NCBI GenBank assembly: GCA_030148065.1
Contig: JASBUC010000022.1
Location: forward strand, 22,552-86,551
DNA from: Legionellaceae bacterium
GTDB taxonomy: Bacteria > Pseudomonadota > Gammaproteobacteria > Legionellales > Legionellaceae
Direction: 5' to 3'
Length of the DNA: 64,000 bases
The first letter of the stretch is position 1. Every line of letters starts with the position of its first letter. The notes below the pieces were generated by a model. It was not told the DNA's origin. It saw only the letters and a program-made list of their open reading frames with translations, and searched no databases. A program made the translations under genes and the position numbers. Positions 51,286 to 60,693 of the stretch are shown one piece after another.

Positions 51286-52911
51286 TTACATCTCTTGGTA
51301 CTGAGGGCCACCCCCACCTTCAGGAGCCGTCCATTTAATGTTTTGTCGAGGGTCTTTAATGTCACAGGTTTTACAGTGCAGGCAGTTTTGCGCATTAATT
51401 TGTAGTCGGGGGCCTGTGTTTTCTTCAATGATTTCGTAGACATTTGCAGGGCAATAGCGTGTCTCTGGCGAATCATAGTCTTTTAAATTAACACTAAGAG
51501 CCAGTTTGGGATCTTGTAATTTTAAGTGACAAGGTTGATCTTCTTCATGAAAGGTCCCTGAGAGATAAAGCGACTGTGTCTTATCGAAGGTTAATTTATT
51601 ATCAGGCGCAGGGTAGTTAATTTTTTTAACAGTGTTTTTGTTCTTTAGGCTTAGGTTATCAACTCGATTCGTTAAGGTCCAGGGGGCTTTGCCTCTGAAT
51701 AAGTACTGATCGATGCCGCTGTAGAGCAGTCCTAAAAAAGTGCCGTAGTGAAAGCTTGGGCGTAGATTTCGAACCTGGTAGAGCTCTTTGCTGATGGTTG
51801 AGTGTTCTATGGTTTGATTAAAATGTTTTAAGTTAACAGGCGTCGTTATTTTCTCAAGGTTTTGGATAATTTCCTGTGCGGCTAATTGGCCTGAATGAAT
51901 GGCGTTGTGTATGCCTTTTATCTTGCCAACATTTAGAAAGCCCGCAGCATCACCAATGATTAAACCGCCTGGAAAAGTCAATGTGGGTATGGCTTGGTAG
52001 CCGCCTTCATTGAGTGCTCTAGCACCATAACTTAAGCGCTCGCCGTCTGAAAATAATGGCGCAATGCTTGGGTGTGTTTTAAAGCGTTGCAGTTCTTGGA
52101 AAACATCCAGATAGGGGTTTTGATAATCAAGCCCAACCACAAAGCCAACCGCAATTTTATTGTCTTCAAGATGGTAGATAAAACTGCCACCATAGGTTTT
52201 TTGATCGAGCGGCCAGCCTATCGAATGAAAGACTTCACCTGGGTTCGACTCCTTCACACGCCAGACTTCTTTCACCCCTAAACCATAGGTTTGCATCTGT
52301 GAATTTTGTCGCAATGAAAAGCGTTTTATTAGTCGCTCGCTTAAGTGTCCACGGCAGCCTTCAGCAAAAATGGTTTGTTTGGCAAGTAATTGCATGCCTG
52401 GTTCAAAATTGCCTTTTTTGTTGCCTGATTTGTCAATGCCTTGAGGCACTGTTTCAATGCCAATGACATTGCCTTGGTCATCATAAAGAATTTCACCAGC
52501 GGCAAAACCAGGGTATATTTCCACGCCCAGTTTTTCGGCCTCACTGCCTAAAAATTCGCATAGTTTACCAACACTAATAATAAAATTACCCGGGTTGTGC
52601 ATGCTTGGAGGAACGGGAAGTTTGTAGCGCTTTTTTTTGGTTAAATAGGCAAATTGGTCACTTTTTACGTTTAGAGTAAGAGGGGAGTCAGGGTGGGCTT
52701 TTATAGTTGGGATTAGATTATAAAGAGAGTGTGGTTCTAGTACGGCACCCGATAGATTATGAGCCCCAAGGCTTGCGGCTTTCTCAAGCAAGCAGACGCT
52801 TAATTCTTGTTTACTTTTTTCAGCTTCTTTTTTTAACTCAATTGCACAAGCAAGTCCTGCAGGTCCTGCACCAACAATGACAATGTCATATTCCATGGAG
52901 TCACTAGACAT
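51286..52911 (-). CDS. Electron-transfer flavoprotein:ubiquinone oxidoreductase
   Basis: Inner-membrane-bound FAD and 4Fe-4S enzyme that takes electrons from ETF to ubiquinone, serving fatty acid and amino acid oxidation. FAD site VIVGAGPAGLACAIELK near the N-terminus, the quinone-side block GSFIYHLEDNKIAVGFVVGLDYQNPYLD, IGDAAGFLNVGKIKGIHNAIHSG, and a C-terminal cluster with CPANVYEI and NCLHCKTCDIKDPRQNI (CxxCxxC plus the earlier Cys). The ATG at 52911 gives 541 aa; a TTG four codons earlier and an ATG five codons later are alternatives. Divergent from etfB, so all ETF parts are in one place. Confidence 0.96.
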   Translation of the reverse strand: MSSDSMEYDIVIVGAGPAGLACAIELKKEAEKSKQELSVCLLEKAASLGAHNLSGAVLEPHSLYNLIPTIKAHPDSPLTLNVKSDQFAYLTKKKRYKLPVPPSMHNPGNFIISVGKLCEFLGSEAEKLGVEIYPGFAAGEILYDDQGNVIGIETVPQGIDKSGNKKGNFEPGMQLLAKQTIFAEGCRGHLSERLIKRFSLRQNSQMQTYGLGVKEVWRVKESNPGEVFHSIGWPLDQKTYGGSFIYHLEDNKIAVGFVVGLDYQNPYLDVFQELQRFKTHPSIAPLFSDGERLSYGARALNEGGYQAIPTLTFPGGLIIGDAAGFLNVGKIKGIHNAIHSGQLAAQEIIQNLEKITTPVNLKHFNQTIEHSTISKELYQVRNLRPSFHYGTFLGLLYSGIDQYLFRGKAPWTLTNRVDNLSLKNKNTVKKINYPAPDNKLTFDKTQSLYLSGTFHEEDQPCHLKLQDPKLALSVNLKDYDSPETRYCPANVYEIIEENTGPRLQINAQNCLHCKTCDIKDPRQNIKWTAPEGGGGPQYQEM

Positions 52912-52994
52912 ACTAGATCCCAAATTCCAGTACTAAAAAAGTGCCTCATAATGACTCCAATAAAATCACTTTGCAAGTATTTAACCACAGCCGT

Positions 52995-53023
52995 TTGTTC
53001 AATCGAACGAGGATGGGTATAAT
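52995..53023 (+). promoter_or_regulatory. Sigma70 promoter for etfB-etfA-ald
   Basis: A perfect -10 TATAAT (53018-53023) lies 17 bases after TTGTTC (52995-53000), 30 bases before the etfB ATG. An inverted repeat GTTC/GAAC with a four-base gap (52997-53008) covers the -35 and could be an operator. Confidence 0.65.
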
Positions 53024-53053
53024 CCATTTTATTTTTAAGAGGGACTTATAACG

Positions 53054-53797
53054 ATGAAGCTCGTAGTTGCAATTAAAAGAGTCATAGATCCGTACGTAAA
53101 AGTACGAGTTAAAAGTGATTTTTCGGGTGTCGAAGACAACAAGATGAGCATGAATCCGTTCGATGAAATTGCAGTTGAAGAGGCGATTCGTCTTAAGGAG
53201 AAAGGACTTGCAAGCGAGGTGGTGGTAGTCTCAATTGGCTCTAACCTTTGCCAAGAAACCTTGCGAACCGGTTTAGCGCTTGGTGCTGATCGAGCGATAT
53301 TGGTTGAAACGGATTCAAGCTTCGAGCCTCTTAATGTTGCTAAGATTTTAAGAGCCATTTACGAACGTGAACAACCCCAATTAATGTTACTTGGTAAACA
53401 AAGCATCGATGGGGATAATAATCAAACAGGGCAAATGCTGGCAGCCCTTCTTAACCTGCCACAAATGACCTTCACCTCAAAACTGACCATTGATGGGCAG
53501 ACCCTCACCGCGGTTCGTGAACTCGATGAAGGCTTACAGACACTCTCCTGTCAATTACCTGCAGTGGTGACCACTGATTTGCGACTGAATGAACCACGCT
53601 ACGCCACGTTGCCCAACATCATGAAGTCTAAGCGTAAGCCCTTGGAAACGATTTCTCTGGAGTCGCTGAACCTTGATCTAAAAAGACATGTTGAAGTGCA
53701 AAAAATGGCACCGCCAGAGAGTCGTTCACAAGGCGTGGAAGTTAAAACGGTTCAAGAGTTAATCGCAAAGTTAAAAGACGAAGCGCAAGTTATTTAG
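53054..53797 (+). CDS. etfB: Electron-transfer flavoprotein beta subunit
   Basis: Small ETF subunit (247 aa) that binds [22 protein letters not shown] opens the chain; [17 protein letters not shown] is the family signature; [22 protein letters not shown] and the C-terminal recognition loop region [13 protein letters not shown] (the dehydrogenase-contact Leu lies near here) are all seen. AGAGGG is the ribosome site. Followed by etfA after eight bases. Confidence 0.97.
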   Translation: MKLVVAIKRVIDPYVKVRVKSDFSGVEDNKMSMNPFDEIAVEEAIRLKEKGLASEVVVVSIGSNLCQETLRTGLALGADRAILVETDSSFEPLNVAKILRAIYEREQPQLMLLGKQSIDGDNNQTGQMLAALLNLPQMTFTSKLTIDGQTLTAVRELDEGLQTLSCQLPAVVTTDLRLNEPRYATLPNIMKSKRKPLETISLESLNLDLKRHVEVQKMAPPESRSQGVEVKTVQELIAKLKDEAQVI

Positions 53798-53805
53798 GAG
53801 GTGAC

Positions 53806-54747
53806 ATGAAAACGTTGGTTTTAGCAGAGCTCCATCAATCGAAATTAAGCAGTGCTAGTTTATGCGCCATTAATGCCGCTAAAAAAATTAGCGATGACAT
53901 TTCTGTGCTAATTCTTAGCACGCAAACCTTTGCGGTCGAAGGACAAGCCATTGAAGGAGTTTCAGACTATATTTGTTTTAACGCACTCGATGAGCATGCA
54001 CTGTGTGCCTCGAATCTTGATCAGTGTGTCACCCTAGAAATGGAAGGCTTTGATTGTTGTCTTGCGGCTGCAAGTACCTTCAGCAAAGATTTAATGCCGA
54101 GGATTGCCGCAAAACTAGATGTTGCAATGATTTCTGATGTTACAGAGCTTTTAGATCATCAGACCTTTGTTCGACCAACCTATGCAGGCAATGTGAGTGA
54201 GACCGTTAAGAGTCTCGACTCAACAAAAGTATTAACCATTAGAGCAACGGCCTTTGCAGAAGCGCAATGTTTATCAGACTCAGCTCGAGTCACTTACAAA
54301 GATCCTCATTTTGATAAAAGCTCTATGAATTTTGTTGAAATGGCAGAATCATCGTCAGAGCGGCCAGAGCTTAGCAATGCAAGTGTCGTCGTTTCAGGAG
54401 GCAGAGGTTTAAAATCTAAAGAGAACTTTGCTTTGATTGAAGCACTTGCTGATAGTTTAAATGCCGCAGTTGGCGCATCCAGAGCGGCGGTTGATGCAGG
54501 TTTTGTCTCCAATGATTTGCAGGTGGGACAAACGGGTAAAGTTGTTGCGCCAACGCTCTACATTGCAATTGGAATTTCGGGTGCGATTCAACATTTGGCA
54601 GGTATGAAAGATTCGAAAGTCATCGTTTCTATTAATAAAGATCCAGATGCACCGATTAATCAAATCGCCACGTATCGATTAATTGCCGATCTATTTGAAG
54701 CAGTGCCCTTACTGACTCAAGAATTAAACAAGTTAGGAGAAGTATGA
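53806..54747 (+). CDS. etfA: Electron-transfer flavoprotein alpha subunit
   Basis: Large ETF subunit (313 aa) that holds [43 protein letters not shown] is the FAD-binding region from about residue 195, and [29 protein letters not shown] and [23 protein letters not shown] follow. AGGAGGT before the ATG is a strong ribosome site. Overlaps ald by four bases, so ETF and alanine dehydrogenase are translated together. Confidence 0.97.
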   Translation: MKTLVLAELHQSKLSSASLCAINAAKKISDDISVLILSTQTFAVEGQAIEGVSDYICFNALDEHALCASNLDQCVTLEMEGFDCCLAAASTFSKDLMPRIAAKLDVAMISDVTELLDHQTFVRPTYAGNVSETVKSLDSTKVLTIRATAFAEAQCLSDSARVTYKDPHFDKSSMNFVEMAESSSERPELSNASVVVSGGRGLKSKENFALIEALADSLNAAVGASRAAVDAGFVSNDLQVGQTGKVVAPTLYIAIGISGAIQHLAGMKDSKVIVSINKDPDAPINQIATYRLIADLFEAVPLLTQELNKLGEV

Positions 54748-55859
54748 TGTTAATTGGGGTTCCAAAAGAAGTAAAAACACATGAGTACAGGGTTGGCTTA
54801 ACCCCGGCAAGTGTCCAGGAGCTAACAAGTCAAAGTCACACCGTCTACATTGAGAAAGGTGCTGGCAATGGCATAGGCTTTAGTGATGTGCAGTACATTG
54901 ATGCAGGTGCCACTATTTGTGAGTCCGCTGATGAGGTGTTTGAGAAGTCAGACATGATTGTTAAGGTGAAAGAGCCACAACCTGAAGAATGTAAAAAATT
55001 AAGAGAAGGTCAAATTCTTTATACTTACTTGCACCTTGCACCCGATCCACAGCAAACTGAGTTATTGTTAGAGTCAGGCTGCAGTGCCATTGCCTATGAA
55101 ACAGTTACCCAAGAGGGCGGTTTACTGCCACTTTTATTACCAATGAGTCAGGTAGCAGGCCGAATGTCTATTCAAGCTGGTGCTCATTGCCTCGAGAAGT
55201 CTCAAGGTGGTTGTGGGCTACTTCTTGGTGGTGTGCCTGGTGTTGCGCCTGCTGAAGTAGTGGTCATTGGAGGTGGCGTGGTCGGCAGTAATGCCATACG
55301 TATGGCTTTAGGCATGGGTGCTCACGTCACAGTGGTTGATAAATCTCTTAGAACTTTAAACTTGCTAGAAAAAGAATTTGGTTCTGCACTCAACACCATT
55401 TATGCCACCTCTGACTCTATTTATTCATACGTTCGAAATGCTGATTTAGTGATAGGGGCTGTGTTGGTACCGGGCGCTGCTGCTCCTAAATTGGTTTCCA
55501 AGGAAATGGTTAAAGAGATGCGTCCTGGATCGGTCTTAGTCGATGTTGCAATCGATCAAGGAGGCTGTTTTGAGACTTCAAGGCCGACAACGCATGCAGA
55601 GCCAACCTATGTGGTTGATGAGGTGATGCACTACTGTGTGACCAACATGCCAGGTGCAGTGGCAAGAACGGCTACTTTAGCGCTGAATAATGCCACCTTG
55701 CCATTTGCCATCAATCTTGCCAATAAAGGGCTTAAAAAAGCCTTAACGGACGATCCTCATCTTAAAAATGGTCTGAACGTTCATCAAGGCAAAGTCACTT
55801 TTAAGGCAGTCGCTGATGATTTGAACTACGATTACTACCGCGCTGATGACGTTTTATAA
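54744..55859 (+). CDS. ald: Alanine dehydrogenase
   Basis: NAD enzyme interconverting alanine with pyruvate and ammonia. Features: GVPKEVKTHEYRVGLTPAS (N-terminal catalytic domain, with the Arg in EYRVG), the substrate Lys in VKVKEPQ, and His in YTYLHLAPD; the NAD site VVIGGGVVGSNAIRMALGMGA; then SVLVDVAIDQGGCFE and MPGAVARTATLALNNATLPF. 371 aa matches the family. The link with ETF genes is unusual but suggests amino-acid-fuelled respiration together with the glutamate dehydrogenase. ATG 54744 or 54747 may be used. Ends six bases before the convergent mrcA. Confidence 0.96.
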   Translation: MMLIGVPKEVKTHEYRVGLTPASVQELTSQSHTVYIEKGAGNGIGFSDVQYIDAGATICESADEVFEKSDMIVKVKEPQPEECKKLREGQILYTYLHLAPDPQQTELLLESGCSAIAYETVTQEGGLLPLLLPMSQVAGRMSIQAGAHCLEKSQGGCGLLLGGVPGVAPAEVVVIGGGVVGSNAIRMALGMGAHVTVVDKSLRTLNLLEKEFGSALNTIYATSDSIYSYVRNADLVIGAVLVPGAAAPKLVSKEMVKEMRPGSVLVDVAIDQGGCFETSRPTTHAEPTYVVDEVMHYCVTNMPGAVARTATLALNNATLPFAINLANKGLKKALTDDPHLKNGLNVHQGKVTFKAVADDLNYDYYRADDVL

Positions 55860-55865
55860 TCAATA

Positions 55866-58211
55866 CTAGAATAAGTCCTCAATAGTCTTTTGAGGACTTT
55901 GATCTTCAACCAGTTTTCCATTTATTTGTGCCTCACTCGGTTCCCAGTCGGGCACATTCTCTTTTCGAAAGACCTCAAAACGGCTATTTTCTAGGCGAGT
56001 GGTTCTAAGGCCGCTTTGGTTGTTAATGCGTAGAGTGACCATGTTATTAGGTTGTTTCAATAGCTGAATGGCCTTGTCTTTTAGGGCGGCTTTCATGTAG
56101 GACACCCAGATAGGAAGAGCGACTTTCGCGGCATACTCATTGAGCGTGCGCGGTTTATCATAGCCTACCCAAACAGAGGTGGCCAAGCCACCAGCATAGC
56201 CTGTAAACCAAGCATCTAATTGCGAATTTGTGGTGCCAGTTTTTCCAGCTAAATCATTACGAGCTAATACTTTAGCACCACGTCCGGTGCCGTTTTGTAT
56301 AACATCTCTTAATGCTGAATCCATTAAATAGGCAACTTCAGGATCGATAACACGTTTAGCCTGTTCTTCCTTTGGCAGTACACAATCATTGCAAACAGTC
56401 TTTGGTTTTGCGGTTAAAATTAACTGATTTCTTGAGTTCTTTATGGTGTTTATTAAGTAGGGGTCGATGGCAAAGCCACCATTTGCAATCACTGAATAGG
56501 CTTTGGTTATTTGCAATGGTGTCAGTGTTAAGCTCCCTAAGGCAAGCGAAAGACTTCTAGGTAAGTCATTTGCATCAAACCCGAATTTTTTAAGGAAGTT
56601 AATGCTGTAGTCTATGCCTGTTAACTCCAACACTCGAATAGAGACCAAGTTCCTCGAGCGAATTAAGCCTTCTCGAAGTCTGGTTGGGCCATAAAACTCT
56701 CGGTTGTGATTGTGAGGGCGCCAAGCTTCTACGAGGCTTGGATCATCAACCACGATGGGAGCATCGTTGATGATGGTTGCAAGATTAAGCCCCTTATTGA
56801 GAGCAGCGGCATAAATGAAGGGTTTAAAACTTGAGCCAGGTTGCCTTTTGGCTTGAGTGACTCGGTTGTACTTACTTTTTTGAAAATTAAAGCCACCAAC
56901 CAATGCTTTTATGGCGCCATTCGTTGGGGTAATTGACACTAAGGCACCTTCTACATCTGGGATTTGAGCAAGTTCCCAGTCGCGATCCTTTCTTAGGTAA
57001 ATGACCTCACCCTTTGAAAATTTTGAATTAAGCTTAACTGTTTGTTCTCGGGCAGGAAATGCCCATTTAAAAGATTGGGCTGGAATGCTTAAGAGTTCTT
57101 TGGTCTTACTATAGACTTGCAAGTTCTCTAGATTAACGTCTGTAATTAAAACAGGAATTAGATCGCTGATGATTGGAAAGTTTGCAAGTAGCGAGTCAAA
57201 GCCATTGTTGCTCTCATTCCCCTGAAGCTTAAATTTTGCAACAGGGCCTTTATAGCCATGGCGTTTTTCATAAGATAATAAACTGTCTTCAACCGCTGTA
57301 TTGGCCGCTTTCTGTAATTGACTGTTAACAGTAGAATAGACCTTATACCCACGGTTGTAAGCATCCTTACCAAAGTGCTCATACAAAGATTGGCGAATCA
57401 TCTCAGCCACATAGGGGGCATAGACTTCGACTTTTTTCTGATGGTACTTGGCGGTAATCGGTTGCTTAATGGCTTCTAAGAAAGCTTCTTTTGAAATTTT
57501 TTCTTCTTCTAGCATGCGACTTAAGACGTGGTTTCGTCGTTTTAAGGCAGCTTTTGGGTTTGCGATTGGGTTTTGACTAGAAGGGGCTTGGGGTAGGCCT
57601 GCAATCATCGCCATTTGCGCGAGCGTTAAATTTTTAAGTTTTTTGCCATAGTAGACTCGAGCAGCCGTTGCTACGCCATAGGCTCGGTTACCAAGATAAA
57701 TTTTATTGAGATAGAGCTCTAAAATCTTCTCTTTGGGCAGCTCTCTGTCGATTTTAATAGCAAGCAATATTTCGTTAAATTTTCTAAGGTAGGTTTTCTT
57801 TCGTGATAGGAAAAAATTACGGGCTACTTGCATGGTAATGGTGCTACCACCTTGGGCTTTTTGACCTGTTTTTAAAAGTTGTAGGGCCGCTCTTCCTAGG
57901 CCAAACATGTCCACACCAGGATGCTCGAAAAACCGTTGGTCTTCTGTTGCTAAAATACCATCAATTAAGGGTTGAGGGATGTCTTTATATTGAACTGGAA
58001 TTCGCCTTTTTTGGCCGTATTCGGCAATTAATAAGCCATCTTCTGTGTAGATCCTCAAAGGAATTTGCAATTGAACCGTTTTCAGAGACTCAACATCAGG
58101 CAATTTATTTTCTAGATATACGTAGAGAATACAAAAGGTGAGTAGTAACAGTAGGAATAAGCTACAGAGCGTCCATAGTCCGCGCCTCCAGAAGTAGCTA
58201 AATTTGTTCAT
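55866..58211 (-). CDS. mrcA: Penicillin-binding protein 1A
   Basis: Bifunctional peptidoglycan synthase, 781 aa. One N-terminal membrane helix (LWTLCSLFLLLLLTFCILYVY), a GT51 transglycosylase domain (LATEDQRFFEHPGVD with the catalytic Glu; GGSTITMQVARNFFLS; LYLNKIYLGNRAYGVATAA), a linker OB-type domain (about 300-410), and the transpeptidase with QPGSSFKPFIYAAAL (SxxK), RSRNLVSI (SxN-type) and GKTGTTNSQLDAWF (KTG). Has a promoter of its own. A hairpin lies in the last codons. Confidence 0.96.
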   Translation of the reverse strand: MNKFSYFWRRGLWTLCSLFLLLLLTFCILYVYLENKLPDVESLKTVQLQIPLRIYTEDGLLIAEYGQKRRIPVQYKDIPQPLIDGILATEDQRFFEHPGVDMFGLGRAALQLLKTGQKAQGGSTITMQVARNFFLSRKKTYLRKFNEILLAIKIDRELPKEKILELYLNKIYLGNRAYGVATAARVYYGKKLKNLTLAQMAMIAGLPQAPSSQNPIANPKAALKRRNHVLSRMLEEEKISKEAFLEAIKQPITAKYHQKKVEVYAPYVAEMIRQSLYEHFGKDAYNRGYKVYSTVNSQLQKAANTAVEDSLLSYEKRHGYKGPVAKFKLQGNESNNGFDSLLANFPIISDLIPVLITDVNLENLQVYSKTKELLSIPAQSFKWAFPAREQTVKLNSKFSKGEVIYLRKDRDWELAQIPDVEGALVSITPTNGAIKALVGGFNFQKSKYNRVTQAKRQPGSSFKPFIYAAALNKGLNLATIINDAPIVVDDPSLVEAWRPHNHNREFYGPTRLREGLIRSRNLVSIRVLELTGIDYSINFLKKFGFDANDLPRSLSLALGSLTLTPLQITKAYSVIANGGFAIDPYLINTIKNSRNQLILTAKPKTVCNDCVLPKEEQAKRVIDPEVAYLMDSALRDVIQNGTGRGAKVLARNDLAGKTGTTNSQLDAWFTGYAGGLATSVWVGYDKPRTLNEYAAKVALPIWVSYMKAALKDKAIQLLKQPNNMVTLRINNQSGLRTTRLENSRFEVFRKENVPDWEPSEAQINGKLVEDQSPQKTIEDLF
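55873..55899. terminator. Hairpin at the ald/mrcA convergent ends
   Basis: AAGTCCTCAA (55873-55882) and TTGAGGACTT (55890-55899) pair perfectly over ten bases with a seven-base loop, 13 bases after the ald stop and within the final codons of mrcA. A shared terminator that is part of coding sequence is likely, though T-runs are weak. Confidence 0.5.
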
Positions 58212-58242
58212 ATTTAATAAGTAAAAGGTATTTTATTAATAG

Positions 58243-58271
58243 CTTATATGCAATTAATCGTAATTTATCAA
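58243..58271 (-). promoter_or_regulatory. Sigma70 promoter for mrcA
   Basis: On the minus strand TTGATA (58266-58271) and TATAAG (58243-58248) have a 17-base spacer; the -10 ends 31 bases before the mrcA ATG. Confidence 0.55.
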
Positions 58272-58331
58272 GTCTTGATGGCAGAATGTTGGCTTATCCA
58301 TCGTATAAAGCTTAAAAAAAGACTGATAGGT

Positions 58332-58360
58332 TTGCAAATAGGGCACTAATTAGATAAAAT
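58332..58360 (+). promoter_or_regulatory. Sigma70 promoter for the rpsF operon
   Basis: TTGCAA (58332-58337), 17 bases, then TAAAAT (58355-58360), 60 bases before the rpsF ATG. The leader holds ACTCC (58381-58385) and GGAGTAACTCC (58397-58407) that can pair, a place where S6:S18 feedback sites occur in other bacteria; that role is not shown here. Confidence 0.5.
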
Positions 58361-58420
58361 TCGCCAGATTTTATTAACTCACTCCACTTGAAAAAGGGAG
58401 TAACTCCACGAGGTTTAGAT

Positions 58421-58765
58421 ATGAGACATTATGAAGTTGTCTTTCTTGTCCACCCAGATCAGAGTGAACAAGTTGTACAAATGACTGAAAAATATATGAA
58501 AATTGTCACAGAGCACGGTGGCAAAGTTCATCGTCATGAAGATTGGGGAAGACGTCAATTGGCTTACTCAATCAACAAAGCGCATAAAGCACATTACGTA
58601 TTATTAAACATCGAGTGCAACCAAGAGAGCCTAGATGAGCTGCAACACGCTTTCCGTTTTAACGACGCCATCTTACGACATCTTGTTCTGCAAAAGGATA
58701 AAGCGATTACCACGCCTTCTGTCCTATCAAAGAAAGATAATAAAGATAAAGAACGAGCAGCTTAA
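58421..58765 (+). CDS. rpsF: Ribosomal protein bS6
   Basis: Small-subunit protein that forms a pair with bS18 on the central 16S domain. The start at ATG 58421 gives [17 protein letters not shown], the usual bS6 beginning, with GAGG eight bases upstream; the earlier in-frame TTG is rejected. [24 protein letters not shown] and [12 protein letters not shown] complete the fold. 114 aa, with a short charged tail. First gene of rpsF-rpsR-DUF2232-rplI. Confidence 0.97.
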   Translation: MRHYEVVFLVHPDQSEQVVQMTEKYMKIVTEHGGKVHRHEDWGRRQLAYSINKAHKAHYVLLNIECNQESLDELQHAFRFNDAILRHLVLQKDKAITTPSVLSKKDNKDKERAA

Positions 58766-58776
58766 GAGGTAACAAA

Positions 58777-59004
58777 ATGTCTAATTATACAAAACGTAAA
58801 AAAGTATGCCGATTTTCTCAAGAAGAAGGCGGTGAAATTGATTATAAAGATCTCAACCTACTAAAGAATTACATTACTGATTCAGGCAAAATTGTGCCTA
58901 GTAGAATTACTGGGACACAAACTAAATACCAAAGAAAGTTAGCAGAGGCGATTAAATACGCAAGACTCTTAGCGTTATTGCCATATTGTGATCGACATCA
59001 ATAA
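58777..59004 (+). CDS. rpsR: Ribosomal protein bS18
   Basis: 75-aa partner of bS6. [50 protein letters not shown] is the classic bS18 core. AGAGGT is the ribosome site. [13 protein letters not shown] at the start holds one cysteine, not a full zinc set. The next gene begins five bases after the stop. Confidence 0.97.
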   Translation: MSNYTKRKKVCRFSQEEGGEIDYKDLNLLKNYITDSGKIVPSRITGTQTKYQRKLAEAIKYARLLALLPYCDRHQ

Positions 59005-59009
59005 GAACA

Positions 59010-59927
59010 ATGGCTAAAACAGAAGGTTTTTTAAACAAACTTACGCAGTTTGCCCTTGATAAAACTAGGAATCGTGTTTTATTGATTCTTATCTTTTCGC
59101 TACTCCCTTTTGGGAACTGGGTGGCTTCAGTCATTGTTTGTTTAACCACCTTAAGAAAAGGGTTCAATGATGGGATGGTCGTATTATTGTGGGCCATCTT
59201 GCCAGATTTGCTTGTGTTAAGTCTGGGCATTCCAGCACCGGTTGTGCTTTTTGATTTGAATGCCAACTATTTGGTGCCTTTTTTCTTAGCGCTTACTTTG
59301 CGTTCTCATGAGAGTTGGCGATCGGTGTTGCTAGTACTAACCTGCTTCGGTTTCGTCGAATTGGCAACGTATGAAGCATTTTTCCCTGGCTATGCACATT
59401 CAACGATTGCCATATTCCAGAAAGTGATTAGAGAATTTTGGGGCAACCCAAATCTCTATACCGAAGCCCAGTTAAGCTTCATTGATAGCTTAGTTCAGAT
59501 TGTGCCATACGTGGTGGGCATAAAAATCGTGTTGGTGAGTGTGATTAGTTTAACAAACTTACTTATGGCACGAGGCTTACAGTCCTACTTGTTTAATCCA
59601 GGTGGTCTCAAGAAAGAGCTTTTGACAATTAGGTTAAGCAATACTTGGTTGTTGTTTTATGCTCTTTGTTGCGGTTATTGGATGATGAACCCTGGTCACC
59701 CTCTAAGCATTGCTTGTTTGATGGTGGGCTCTTTGCCTTTTGTGGTAAGCGGTTTAAGTATTATGCACGGGTCTCTTACAACGTTAAGTAAGAACCGAAG
59801 ACTCCTTACTGTTTTAGTTTATTTAGCGATTTTTTTGTTAATGTACTATTCGCTAATTCCTTTGATACTGATGAGTATCTACGATGTTGTTAAACAAACC
59901 AGATTGAAATATCGAAAGATTATTTAA
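59010..59927 (+). CDS. DUF2232/YybS-type membrane protein
   Basis: A 305-aa protein with about eight hydrophobic segments (for example VLLILIFSLLPFGNWVASVIVCL, GMVVLLWAILPDLLVLSLGI, YLVPFFLALTL, IVLVSVISLTNLLMA, LLVLVYLAIFLLMYYSLIPLILM-like end). It lies between rpsR and rplI, the place where gammaproteobacteria such as Pseudomonas and Legionella carry a DUF2232 protein of unknown function. I assign it to that family by place and shape; the sequence itself gives no function. Starts five bases after rpsR, ends 23 bases before rplI. Confidence 0.75.
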   Translation: MAKTEGFLNKLTQFALDKTRNRVLLILIFSLLPFGNWVASVIVCLTTLRKGFNDGMVVLLWAILPDLLVLSLGIPAPVVLFDLNANYLVPFFLALTLRSHESWRSVLLVLTCFGFVELATYEAFFPGYAHSTIAIFQKVIREFWGNPNLYTEAQLSFIDSLVQIVPYVVGIKIVLVSVISLTNLLMARGLQSYLFNPGGLKKELLTIRLSNTWLLFYALCCGYWMMNPGHPLSIACLMVGSLPFVVSGLSIMHGSLTTLSKNRRLLTVLVYLAIFLLMYYSLIPLILMSIYDVVKQTRLKYRKII

Positions 59928-59950
59928 CCTTTTTAATTGTGAGGCCAATA

Positions 59951-60406
59951 ATGCAAGTTATATTATTAGAAAAGATTAGAAACCTCGGTAACCTAGGTGA
60001 TACCGTTAACGTAAAATCAGGTTATGGACGAAATTTCCTGATCCCACAGGGCAAAGCTGTCACTGCCAACGAAACTAACATCGCTGTGTTTGAAGCAAAG
60101 CGAGCAGAGTTTGAAGCTCAATCTAAAGCTCGAATTGAGTCTGCAGAGAAAAGAGCGGCTGAATTAGTAGCCTTGTCTGAGATTACCATCGAAGCATTGG
60201 CAAGTGACGAAGGAAATCTTTATGGTTCAATTGGACCAGCCGACATTGCTGATGCCATGAAAAATGCAGGCTTTGATCTAAGCAAGCGTGAAGTTAACAT
60301 GCCGCTTGGCCCAATTCACAACATTGGTGAGCACGAAGTAAATGTCATTTTACACACTGATGTTAATGTGACCCTTACAGTCAAAGTTAAAGAAGCCAAA
60401 GCATAA
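59951..60406 (+). CDS. rplI: Ribosomal protein bL9
   Basis: Large-subunit protein near the L1 stalk. QVILLEKIRNLGNLGDTVNVKSGYGRNFLIPQGKA is the N-terminal domain signature; a long connecting helix (about 40-75) and a C-terminal domain with LYGSIGPADIADAM follow. The ATG at 59951 is chosen over an upstream GTG since bL9 starts MQVILL; GAGG precedes it. 151 aa, normal. A hairpin lies after the stop. Confidence 0.97.
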   Translation: MQVILLEKIRNLGNLGDTVNVKSGYGRNFLIPQGKAVTANETNIAVFEAKRAEFEAQSKARIESAEKRAAELVALSEITIEALASDEGNLYGSIGPADIADAMKNAGFDLSKREVNMPLGPIHNIGEHEVNVILHTDVNVTLTVKVKEAKA

Positions 60407-60420
60407 CCTTATCTCTAGTT

Positions 60421-60453
60421 CGGCTCATAGCGCTTCTTGTTTGCTATGAGCCG
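60421..60453 (+). terminator. Strong hairpin after rplI
   Basis: CGGCTCATAGC (60421-60431) and GCTATGAGCCG (60443-60453) form a perfect 11-bp stem with an 11-base loop, 14 bases after the rplI stop. A weak T-run follows, so it may stop transcription or protect the mRNA end. It lies in the 287-base gap before fleQ. Confidence 0.6.
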
Positions 60454-60652
60454 GATAGTCTTATCTTCTATTAAGAATACAGTTGATCAATGTACCAGTC
60501 AGTGCGTCAAAAAATTGAATACCAGCACAGTTCGCGTCTGAAAACAAAACAAACAGAGCAAAATCCGCACTTTAAAAATAAATAACCTATTTAATCATAT
60601 GATTATCAAAAAAAAGTGTCGGTAATTTGACAGCCTAGATCCCAGCAACTAT

Positions 60653-60668
60653 TCGTTTATTAAAACGA
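60653..60668. promoter_or_regulatory. Inverted repeat upstream of fleQ
   Basis: TCGTTT (60653-60658) and AAACGA (60663-60668) are exact complements around ATTA, 25 bases before the fleQ ATG. It might be an operator or leader hairpin. Nothing else in the gap gave a clear promoter, and no sigma54 -24/-12 pattern was seen. Confidence 0.35.
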
Positions 60669-60693
60669 AAAAAATAAAAATTCTGGGGGACTC

